Assembly: GCF_025151535.1 (NCBI RefSeq)
Contig: NZ_CP102288.1
Span: 2,365,501-2,429,500, forward strand
Source: Segatella copri DSM 18205
Lineage (GTDB): Bacteria > Bacteroidota > Bacteroidia > Bacteroidales > Bacteroidaceae
Length of the DNA stretch: 64,000 nucleotides
Reading direction: 5' to 3'
Shown here one piece after another: positions 24,542-31,173 of the stretch. The notes beneath the pieces are model-generated. The model was not told the origin of the DNA and ran no database searches. It saw only the letters and a list, made by a program, of their open reading frames with translations. Positions within the stretch are counted from its first letter, which is position 1. Each line of letters starts with the position of its first letter. A program made the position numbers and the translations under genes.

Positions 24542-25147
24542 ATGAAAAATCAAACTATTCCACAAGAATACGAGCCATCCCCAAGCGAAGTTGAAAAATA
24601 CATTCGCTTGTGGGATAGCTTAGACAATTATGTAAATCAAGAGAAAGCTCTTGACAAATTGTTTTTCAGCTTATGCCAAAAGAATGATACCATAGAAGAT
24701 GTTCTGCTAAAATGCTCTACACTAAATGACTTCTATAGTACCAACATATTTGATATTCATGCTGTTGCCAAGCATATACTATCAATTGCTGATGTTGACA
24801 AGAGACTGAAAAATGGAGATTTAACATTAGTGGATGAAATTGCCCACGTCGAAGTTGGAAAAGAAAAGAAGCAGCATTTTTTCTACTCATTTGCATCAAA
24901 ATATTGCAGCCACCATCAACCATTAATGTATGCTATTTACGATAACTATGTAGAGAAAGTGTTACTGTATTTCAAAAGACGCGACAAGTTCTATAATTTC
25001 AACAATTCCGACTTACGAAACTACCCAGTTTTCATCAATATCATACATAAGTTCCAAGAGCGCTATGGGTTAACAGCATACAATCTAAAAGAGATAGATA
25101 AATACCTATGGCAATTAGGTAAATCTTATTACAAAAAATATAATTAA
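24542..25147 (+). CDS. Uncharacterised accessory protein
   Basis: A 201-residue cytosolic protein, counted from ATG 24542 (2 bp past the Sel1 stop) rather than an in-frame ATG at 24518 inside the preceding gene. I do not recognise a named family with confidence. The central block FYSFASKYCSHHQPLMYAIY followed by DNYVEKVLLYF is a pattern I associate with small uncharacterised Bacteroidota proteins; the helix-rich layout slightly recalls helix-hairpin-helix folds, but no catalytic residue can be named. The gene is AT-rich. It is tightly placed between the Sel1 gene and the ADP-ribosylglycohydrolase gene (6 bp gap), so it belongs to that operon. Confidence 0.6.
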   Translation: MKNQTIPQEYEPSPSEVEKYIRLWDSLDNYVNQEKALDKLFFSLCQKNDTIEDVLLKCSTLNDFYSTNIFDIHAVAKHILSIADVDKRLKNGDLTLVDEIAHVEVGKEKKQHFFYSFASKYCSHHQPLMYAIYDNYVEKVLLYFKRRDKFYNFNNSDLRNYPVFINIIHKFQERYGLTAYNLKEIDKYLWQLGKSYYKKYN

Positions 25148-25153
25148 GTAACT

Positions 25154-25966
25154 ATGTTAGGAGCAATGATAGGAGATATTGCTGGCTCAAAATATGAGTT
25201 CAACAATACGTTTGATTATGATTTCGAGATGTTCGGCGAAGGATGCGACTTCACCGATGATACCATCTGTACGGTAGCGATAGCTGATGCAATACTGAAC
25301 GGGCGAAGCTATCAGGAAAGCCTGCTGGATTGGTGCCGCCGCTATCCTTCTCCAAAAGGAGCGTATGGCGGAAGATTTGCGGGGTGGATTCGTTCTCTTG
25401 ATCCACAGCCATATAATAGTTTTGGCAATGGTTCGGCAATGCGAGTATCACCGGTAGCTTGGCTATTCGATGACCTGTCGCAGGTTTTGGAAGAGGCAGA
25501 GAAAACGGCTCTTCCTACTCATAACCATCCCGAAGGAATCAAGGGAGCCAAAGCCGTGGCTCATGCCATCTGGCATTTCCGCAAGAGCAGATTCTCAGAA
25601 GAATCTAATGAGTGTAAAGATAAGAATTCTAAAGAATCTGATGATAAGGCAATGAAAGCCTTCAAGGATATCGCCCGCAGCTATTACGAGGATTTCGATA
25701 CGCGAGATTATCCGAAAGGCAAATTCGATGAAACCTGCATGGATGCCGTGCCATTATCCTTCTATCTCCTCTCGCAAGCCTCATCCTTCGAAGATGCTAT
25801 CCGCTTAGCCATATCTCATGGCGGCGATAGCGATACCATCGGAGCCATCGTTGGCAGTATCGCCGAAGCACGATTCGGTATTCCACAAGATATGAAAGAG
25901 AAGGCAATCTCTTATCTTCCGGATGATATGAGAGAAATATCGGCTAGAATAAAGTGTAGCAACTAG
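25154..25966 (+). CDS. ADP-ribosylglycohydrolase (DraG/ARH family)
   Basis: A 270-residue enzyme that removes ADP-ribose from modified proteins or nucleic acids. The start MLGAMIGDIAGSKYEF and DFTDDTICTVAIADAIL carry the first metal-binding acidic group (TDDT), and SHGGDSDTIGAIVGSIAEA near the C-terminus the second (DSDT). These two sites hold the dinuclear metal centre of the DraG fold. GAYGGRFAGWI and NGSAMRVSPVA are also family blocks. A 20-residue polar insert (ESNECKDKNSKESDDK) is strain-like. It is last in the 22778-25966 run; the first 22-bp repeat array begins inside its stop codon. Confidence 0.9.
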   Translation: MLGAMIGDIAGSKYEFNNTFDYDFEMFGEGCDFTDDTICTVAIADAILNGRSYQESLLDWCRRYPSPKGAYGGRFAGWIRSLDPQPYNSFGNGSAMRVSPVAWLFDDLSQVLEEAEKTALPTHNHPEGIKGAKAVAHAIWHFRKSRFSEESNECKDKNSKESDDKAMKAFKDIARSYYEDFDTRDYPKGKFDETCMDAVPLSFYLLSQASSFEDAIRLAISHGGDSDTIGAIVGSIAEARFGIPQDMKEKAISYLPDDMREISARIKCSN

Positions 25967-26028
25967 GCTCAGCAAAGCTGCTGACTGCAGTCAGCAGACC
26001 TGCCGACTAGGCTCGGCAGACCTGCTGA
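25963..26028. repeat. 22-bp array 1 (three units)
   Basis: Three units of exactly 22 bp (25963, 25985, 26007), each containing an imperfect palindrome such as TCAGCA-aagc-TGCTGA or GTCAGCAGAC-CTGCCGAC. A fourth, degraded unit follows (GCCTAGTGGC...). The array overlaps the TAG stop codon of the ADP-ribosylglycohydrolase gene. The stretch 26029-26108 shows nothing else. Confidence 0.75.
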
Positions 26029-26108
26029 GCCTAGTGGCAACTTCTGAGAAGGTATCTTCTGGAACCCAAGGAGTAATGTCTTTCAACTCACGAAGACGCT
26101 TGCATCAA

Positions 26109-26196
26109 CCTATAGAGTTGACTCCTTTATCCCATCGAGCCGACTCCGTCATCCAGTAGAACCAACTCATTCTGCTAAATCAACCCTATCTACAAC
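26109..26196. repeat. 22-bp array 2 (four units)
   Basis: Units at 26109, 26131, 26153 and 26175, each 22 bp, sharing CC at the start and a core: TATAGAGTTGACTC, CATCGAGCCGACTC, AGTAGAACCAACTC, then a weak fourth. GAGT-tg-ACTC is a dyad. Sequence differs completely from array 1 but the period is identical. Confidence 0.65.
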
Positions 26197-26289
26197 CTTC
26201 TCCAGACAGTTAATCATTATGATACTGCTTATCAGAAATCGTGGTCACAATAGCACTCAGCTTCTGCATTTTCTCCTCATTTATTTCCT

Positions 26290-27022
26290 GCACATAAAAG
26301 TTTTTTGTGAGAAAAGTATCAAAGTATCATTATTTAGAGAAAACAACATTCTAAACATCTGATACATTGCGACATACAAAAATGAGACTTTCGAAATATT
26401 TTACAGAAAAGTATCATCGAAGTATCATAAAATTGCAAGAAGTATCATAAATTTCGGCTTTGAGGTAAATTAAAAGGCTAAAAAGAAATATCTACTATTC
26501 CAGTTTTATAAAATTAATAGCGTCTACTTTTTCAGAATGTAAAGAATGTCAACACAAACTAGGAATAAGAGGAAAGATTGACAAGTTGGATTAGGAATAA
26601 AAGCACATAAAGTGGTCTGTAAGAGACCATTAAGCGGTCTGTAAGAGACCATCAAGTGGGCACTTAGGGACCAAGTGTCGGGCATTGAGAGAACAAGTAA
26701 CGGGCACTCATTGCCCATATAGTAGGCATCGAGTGCCCAAAGTATCGGACGATTTTTGGGCACTTCTCGCAAGTCGGCGGCTTCGATATTATTCATGATG
26801 CTTTATGACGATTTTGTGATGGTTTTATGATGGTTTGGTGATACTTCTATGGCAATTTCATGATACTTCTATCACATTCATGATACTTCGATGATACTTT
26901 TTGTAAAGTAATCCGAAAAGTATCATTCTTGTATATTATTATATATCAGTTATTTATACCATTACTTAACCCAAAAGATGATACTTTGAGACTTTTTTTC
27001 ATAAAAAACTTTTCTCGTGTGC
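26290..27022. repeat. Inverted-repeat element B built from AGTATCAT units
   Basis: Outer imperfect inverted arms (26290-26330, 26978-27022) start GCACA and contain AAAAGT..TTTTTT and the octamer AGTATCAT. Exact octamers lie at 26323, 26410, 26421, 26441 and 26919 on the plus strand and at 26860, 26880, 26891 and 26978 on the minus strand. The middle holds 22-bp array 3. No plausible gene is inside. Confidence 0.7.
26610..26763. repeat. 22-bp array 3 (seven units)
   Basis: Seven units of exactly 22 bp (26610, 26632, 26654, 26676, 26698, 26720, 26742). The central 15 bp form small hairpins whose stems change sequence: GGTCT-gtaag-AGACC (units 1 and 2), GGGCA-ctcat-TGCCC (unit 5), AGGCA-tcgag-TGCCC (unit 6); units 3, 4 and 7 are partly decayed. 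Pairing is kept while the bases differ. Confidence 0.8.
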
Positions 27023-27086
27023 GTATAAACTCGACGCTAAATCTAAAAAGAATCTGATACAATACCTTATAGATACTCCCAAAATC

Positions 27087-27174
27087 ACGTCCCGACGTAG
27101 ACTTTACTACATGGCGACGTAATCTTTCCTACGTCCCGACGCAGAGATTCCTACATCGCCATGTAATTTCAAGG
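27087..27174. repeat. 22-bp array 4 (four units)
   Basis: Units at 27087, 27109, 27131 and 27153, exactly 22 bp. The 12-bp cores are dyads: ACGTCCCGACGT, ACATGGCGACGT, ACGTCCCGACGC and ACATCGCCATGT, each followed by a T-rich spacer such as AATCTTTCCT. The array ends 64 bp before the -33 box of the kinase gene. Confidence 0.75.
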
Positions 27175-27238
27175 ACAACGGGAAATGAAAGATGTATTAA
27201 AACAATTTGCTGGAAAATACGAAATAAAGCCCAAATAA

Positions 27239-27270
27239 TTTGGTGTTATCAAAGAAAAACCGTAATTTTG
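27239..27270 (+). promoter_or_regulatory. Consensus promoter of the kinase-fold gene
   Basis: TTTG (27239-27242), exactly 20 bp, TAATTTTG (27263-27270), 21 bp before the ATG. Confidence 0.75.
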
Positions 27271-27291
27271 TAGCAATTAAAACAAGTAAAT

Positions 27292-28107
27292 ATGACAAAC
27301 CATGATTTTTGGATGTCCATCAGCGACATAATCAATGAAGGATTTACATCTGAAGGTCTAGCAAAATTAGATGATTATGCAGAACAATTCAGTACTGGAA
27401 AGATCTTATATAAACGATTTTCACCGTCAGAGCAGCTTGGCTGCGTTAAAGGGGGAACAATACATGTTATTGCATCCTTACTCGCGGGAGCAGAAGTTGG
27501 CACAGATCAACTCACTGCGCCAGAACACAGTTTCAAAAGAGAACAGCAACTTGGAAAGGTCCAAGAAAAACGCATAGAAAGCTGGGCTAAAAAGACAGGA
27601 TGCTGGGTAGATGACACTAGCGTATACAACCAAACCTTGGGCGATAAATTAGCGCAAGGCGGTGAAGCTATTGTATATGATAACGGTAATTCTGTACTAA
27701 AAGTAATCGGCCTTGACTATTTCATACAGCCAATTTTTGCTTTGGACAGAATTTCGTTACACAATGCTTACTTTGAACAAACCAAGATGTTTGTATTGGG
27801 ATTCGGTAGAAACTCTATGGGCGACTTTATGATTATTGTTACCCAAACTTTCTTTCAAGGTAGCCAAATGACCGAAGAAGACATTGAAGAGTATACGGAA
27901 CGTATTGGATTTAAACTGGTGAATCCCAGAAATTGGACATACTCCACACCAGGTATATACCTAAGCGATATGCACAACGAGAATGTTTTTCGTGGCCATG
28001 ACGGAGTGGTTTATGTCATAGATTGCGACATCCGAATAAACACACCAGAACTAAAGGCTGGTGGCACACGAACTTTAACAACAGAAGTTGAATTTATAAA
28101 AGAATAA
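27292..28107 (+). CDS. Kinase-fold protein related to polyvalent-type protein kinases
   Basis: A 271-residue cytosolic protein. LAQGGEAIVYDNGNSVLKVI (about 120-140) resembles the glycine-rich loop and ATP-binding Lys of kinases; SDMHNENVFR (about 225-234) fits a catalytic loop of the HxDxHxxN kind with Asp and Asn; VYVIDCDIRI (about 239-248) stands where the metal-binding DFG-like Asp would be. The layout matches the small kinase domain of phage and conjugative polyvalent proteins. The N-terminal ~110 residues are not assigned. It is a single gene with its own promoter and terminator, downstream of the repeat arrays. The target is unknown and activity is inferred from motif order only. Confidence 0.65.
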   Translation: MTNHDFWMSISDIINEGFTSEGLAKLDDYAEQFSTGKILYKRFSPSEQLGCVKGGTIHVIASLLAGAEVGTDQLTAPEHSFKREQQLGKVQEKRIESWAKKTGCWVDDTSVYNQTLGDKLAQGGEAIVYDNGNSVLKVIGLDYFIQPIFALDRISLHNAYFEQTKMFVLGFGRNSMGDFMIIVTQTFFQGSQMTEEDIEEYTERIGFKLVNPRNWTYSTPGIYLSDMHNENVFRGHDGVVYVIDCDIRINTPELKAGGTRTLTTEVEFIKE

Positions 28108-28175
28108 AGACATTGCAAGAATAGCTATATAGGCTATGATTAAAGAATTCAAGAAAAGAGGATTGATATAAAACA

Positions 28176-28210
28176 AAAAAAAGCAGCATGTGAAATCATG
28201 CTGCCTTTTT
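28176..28210 (+). terminator. Terminator after the kinase-fold gene
   Basis: AAAAAGCAGCATG, loop of 6, CATGCTGCCTTTTT. It can also serve the convergent lipoprotein gene. Confidence 0.88.
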
Positions 28211-28225
28211 AAATTCTTATATAAT

Positions 28226-28699
28226 TTAGTTTACTCGCTTGCAAGTAATTCTCTGCTTATACTGAGGTCCTTCCTCTAAAGTAACTTCCAATACTACTGT
28301 ATCATTTTTGAAGGAAACAACAGTATAAGTTATATCTATATCACCTCTATTGTCATACAGAATGATTTTATTGCCAGATACCTCATATTTATAAGTAGAA
28401 CTAGATGAATGCCAATCACCACCATAATACCAATACCACTTGTAAGTTCCATCACCCTTGAAAAGGATTCTCTCACTATCCCCTTCAGGAACATCCTGAT
28501 CAACCTTAATAAGATTTTCATCCTCTGTATCATCATATCCCCAGCCAGAAATGTGAGTTGTCTGCCACATTCCTATACAATTAGTCTTGATATCATCTTG
28601 TGATGGAGCATCGTCATCATCAGATGAACAAGCGGTGAAAGACACCATTGAAAACAAGGCGAAAAGAATCGCCATTAAAGAAAAATGTAACTTTTTCAT
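28226..28699 (-). CDS. Lipocalin-like lipoprotein
   Basis: A 157-residue lipoprotein: signal MKKLHFSLMAILFALFSMVS, lipobox FTAC (Cys 24), then an acidic SSDDDD tail typical of surface-exported lipoproteins of Bacteroidota. The rest is beta-rich (IGMWQTTHISGWGY, RILFKGDGTYKWYWYYGGDW, YKYEVSGNKIILYD, ITYTVVSFKNDTVVLEVTLE), fitting the lipocalin-like/DUF-type small barrels that start with a GxW motif (IGMW). The ligand is unknown. It stands alone and is convergent with the kinase gene. Confidence 0.8.
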   Translation of the reverse strand: MKKLHFSLMAILFALFSMVSFTACSSDDDDAPSQDDIKTNCIGMWQTTHISGWGYDDTEDENLIKVDQDVPEGDSERILFKGDGTYKWYWYYGGDWHSSSSTYKYEVSGNKIILYDNRGDIDITYTVVSFKNDTVVLEVTLEEGPQYKQRITCKRVN

Positions 28700-28794
28700 A
28701 AGTTGTGCCCGTTATGCCGATAGCTAAGCTTTTAATGTTATTAAATTAGTGAATCCGATAGATTATAATTGCGAAGCCATCGTTCTCTACATCA

Positions 28795-28845
28795 CCTACG
28801 GATACAAAACACGTGGACGAAACTTGTCCACATTGCAGCCGTAGG
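28795..28845. other. Structured intergenic sequence, nature unknown
   Basis: CCTACGG (28795-28801) pairs with CCGTAGG (28839-28845) and encloses a perfect hairpin GTGGAC-gaaactt-GTCCAC (28813-28831). A weaker stem GTAACGCCC/GGACGCTTAC follows near 28870-28893. No coding frame in 28700-29094 is convincing. It may be a structured RNA or an old mobile-element end. Confidence 0.35.
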
Positions 28846-29094
28846 AAAAGCTGAGGAAAACGACAAGTAACGCCCACGCTATAGCGGACGCTTACTATCT
28901 GCCGGTATTCCTGCTTTTTATTGAAGTTTCCTACGTTCCAATGTGCATGACCGAATAGCAAACGCTAATTTAACCATCAAAAAAATAGAAGTCAAACTCT
29001 TGCGAGAAATCATTCTGATTGCAAAAGTACAAAAACTTTCTGAATAATCAGCATTTACCATTCACTTTTTTCGTCAACTTCTTCTTTTTTATCA

Positions 29095-29718
29095 TTATTT
29101 CTCCTCAAAATAACTACCTGCTTCCATCTTGCAATCCATCGCACGGCACTTGTTGTAGCGCTCTCGGGCTCTGTTTTCTCTAGCAAACATCGCCTTGGTG
29201 CCAGCCTCATCTTCTGAGAACTGCAGATGATTGTCGATGCCCATACCATGAGCAATGTTCTCCACATCAAGATCGTCGGTACCGATGAAGGTAAAGGTCC
29301 AGTTCTGCTTCTTCAGCTTCTCTATGAGGTTCTTTATCATCTTCAAATCATACTCCTCGCTGCAGTTCTCCTCACCATCCGTAATGATGGTTACCAATAC
29401 GCTGTCATCCTCGGTAGTCAAGGCATTGATTTTGGCTATGCCCATGCCGATGGCATCGTAAAGAGGGGTACCGCCACATGGGGTGTAATCCCTTGATTTC
29501 AAAGGTTTAATATGATGAGCAGACACATTATCATAGAACAGATTCTTGTGGGTGCTGTCGAAGGTGATGAGCGTAACCCGCTGCTCCATGTCCTTATGCG
29601 TCTTCTGCATTTTCTGAATCGTGGTCAGGGTCTCGTTGATACCCACCAGTGCCTGGTGCTCGATAATACTCATGCTTCCACTCTCATCTACTACCAAAAG
29701 ATTGAATACTCGTTTCAT
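29095..29718 (-). CDS. VWA-domain protein
   Basis: A 207-residue cytosolic protein that is little more than one von Willebrand factor A domain. The MIDAS metal site is complete: DESGSMS (about 11-17), the Thr in CGGTPLYDAIG (about 80-90), and ITDGEENCSEE (about 111-121). Strands and helices alternate as in the Rossmann-like fold. Such stand-alone VWA proteins often mediate metal-dependent protein interactions, for instance in TerY-like or chelatase-like assemblies, but no partner gene is next to it. The C-terminal ~30 residues (MFARENRARERYNKCRAMD) are basic and charged. Confidence 0.85.
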   Translation of the reverse strand: MKRVFNLLVVDESGSMSIIEHQALVGINETLTTIQKMQKTHKDMEQRVTLITFDSTHKNLFYDNVSAHHIKPLKSRDYTPCGGTPLYDAIGMGIAKINALTTEDDSVLVTIITDGEENCSEEYDLKMIKNLIEKLKKQNWTFTFIGTDDLDVENIAHGMGIDNHLQFSEDEAGTKAMFARENRARERYNKCRAMDCKMEAGSYFEEK

Positions 29719-29922
29719 AACTTGTTTCTCCTATTTATTTTAAATTGTTCAACATAATTTTATAAGCAAGAAGAACTATTCCCTGCTTCTATTTATCCCT
29801 TAAAAGAAAGAATAGAGGGAAAAATTAAGAAAAGGATTATCTTTTTTCCAAAAATATTTTTGTCAGTAGAAATAAAACCCGTACTTTTGCACCAAATTAT
29901 TATACATATATTATATAAGGAG

Positions 29923-30303
29923 ATGAAAGAAATATTGATAGTAAGCATCGGCAGCTTCTTCGGGGGCGGCATGAGATATTGGGTATCGAAGATGGTGCAA
30001 TCCTGCACGGTGATTGCCTTTCCTTTCGGAACGATGGCGGTGAATGTGGCGGGATGCCTCATCATCGGGTTCCTCTCGGGATTGAACTGGCGGGAAGAGG
30101 GATGGATGTCGCCATCTGTCAAACTGCTGCTTACCACGGGATTCTGCGGAGGATTCACTACCTTCTCTACCTTTATGAACGAGGGAGCAGGACTGATGAA
30201 AGAAGAGAATTACCTCTATATGATGCTCTATCTCTTCGGAAGTCTGGCGCTGGGACTTATCGCCGTTCTCGCCGGACATTATCTGGCGAAAATGATTGCA
30301 TGA
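29923..30303 (+). CDS. crcB: Fluoride exporter CrcB/FluC
   Basis: A 126-residue four-span membrane protein. Family blocks are GSFFGGGMRYWVSKMV (conserved GGxxRY), FPFGTMAVNVAGCLIIGFLS (the GTxxxNxxG motif whose Asn lines the pore) and TTGFCGGFTTFSTFMNE (the GGxTTFSTF motif with the phenylalanine box). It works as a dual-topology dimer that lets fluoride out of the cell. Start 29923 is chosen because residues upstream of it are not family-like. A -7 box TACTTTTG lies at 29882-29889; the 33 bp between hold no room for a fluoride riboswitch. Confidence 0.95.
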   Translation: MKEILIVSIGSFFGGGMRYWVSKMVQSCTVIAFPFGTMAVNVAGCLIIGFLSGLNWREEGWMSPSVKLLLTTGFCGGFTTFSTFMNEGAGLMKEENYLYMMLYLFGSLALGLIAVLAGHYLAKMIA

Positions 30304-30466
30304 GAAGAAGTAGGAGAATAGAAGAAAAAGGCTCAGATTGCCGAAGAATATACTGAAGATAGTATTCCATCAAATGAAGAAATGATGAAAATACTATCTT
30401 TTTTATTATTTTATATTTCCAAAATGCCTTAATTACGAAATTTATTCGTAAATTTGCAGAAATAAT

Positions 30467-30523
30467 CTGCATTCGACAATTTGAAAGCAAGCTTTCATCA
30501 TGTTCGTTTGCTTAATTTTTGCA
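30467..30523 (+). repeat. 57-bp promoter-proximal repeat, copy 1
   Basis: It begins CTGCATTCGACAATT, contains the hairpin TGAAAGC-aa-GCTTTCA and ends in a TTTTTGCA -7-like box. A copy of identical length, about 80% identical, is at 45066-45122; both lie directly before genes and after another -7-like box ~65 bp upstream (TAAATTTG at 30449). Confidence 0.75.
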
Positions 30524-30526
30524 CCA

Positions 30527-31135
30527 ATGAATACATTAGATACAAACAACATAAAATGGAGCGAGAATGTAATTATCGCTGATGCCGACTATATCGACCG
30601 AGTGGCTTTCGACCTGATAGTCAACTTCGAACGAATGATTAACCGTCGCATCCAACCAGCCGATATGGCACAATGGGCAGTCTGCATTGCCCTTGACGGA
30701 GGTCTGAGAGAGGGCGAGCACGAGACTCAGGTTGTGCTTATCCACGACAAGCAGTCGATGGCGATGAAGAACTTCCGCCCTGCCAACTATGAGAAGGATC
30801 TGAACGCTCAGGCTTTCAAGGATGATAAGCTCGGAGAATTCATCATCTCTTCATATCCTACAGAGGAGAAGATGGTAGGCAAGGATGACTTCCTCGTAGA
30901 TGTGGCACGCACCGTATGCAACGCCAAGGAGGTGAAGCGAGTGATGGTAATCCCAAATTCTGAGGATGGAGATGCTTACGACCGTCTCCGCGAGATACTC
31001 CGTAAGGTAGATGACGATGACAAGCGCATCACCCTCTTTGCCATGCAGCCCATGCCAGGCGGCAACTTCAGACAGGAGATTCTCGGTTATTCGCTCATGA
31101 ATGCCCTGGGGATTTCGGCAGATGAAATAAAATAA
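30527..31135 (+). CDS. Conserved Bacteroidota protein, DUF6621-like
   Basis: A 202-residue cytosolic protein counted from the ATG at 30527 (an upstream in-frame ATG at 30500 lies inside the promoter repeat). NIKWSENVIIADADYIDRVA at the start and VARTVCNAKEVKRVMVIPNS plus the end ITLFAMQPMPGGNFRQEILG are well-formed alpha/beta segments that I associate with a family of unknown function (DUF6621) found next to housekeeping genes in this phylum. No catalytic motif is evident. It precedes the carboxynorspermidine synthase gene by 38 bp and may be in one transcript with it. Confidence 0.7.
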   Translation: MNTLDTNNIKWSENVIIADADYIDRVAFDLIVNFERMINRRIQPADMAQWAVCIALDGGLREGEHETQVVLIHDKQSMAMKNFRPANYEKDLNAQAFKDDKLGEFIISSYPTEEKMVGKDDFLVDVARTVCNAKEVKRVMVIPNSEDGDAYDRLREILRKVDDDDKRITLFAMQPMPGGNFRQEILGYSLMNALGISADEIK

Positions 31136-31173
31136 ACTTTAAAATAATAAACATAAAAAAAATAAGATTATAA

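Noticed and set aside
26524..26796. 90-codon minus-strand frame over 22-bp array 3
   Set aside because: It is a by-product of the 22-bp repeats; the peptide has no coherent composition and the frame is not preceded by a promoter.
25963..27174. CRISPR array
   Set aside because: Units are 22 bp end to end with no identical repeats separated by unique spacers, and no cas gene is in the window.
28746..28961. 71-codon minus-strand frame in the lipoprotein-VWA gap
   Set aside because: It runs across nested hairpins and shows no family resemblance, signal peptide or promoter.
29890..29922. Fluoride riboswitch before crcB
   Set aside because: Only ~33 nt lie between the -7 box and the start codon, too few for the riboswitch fold.
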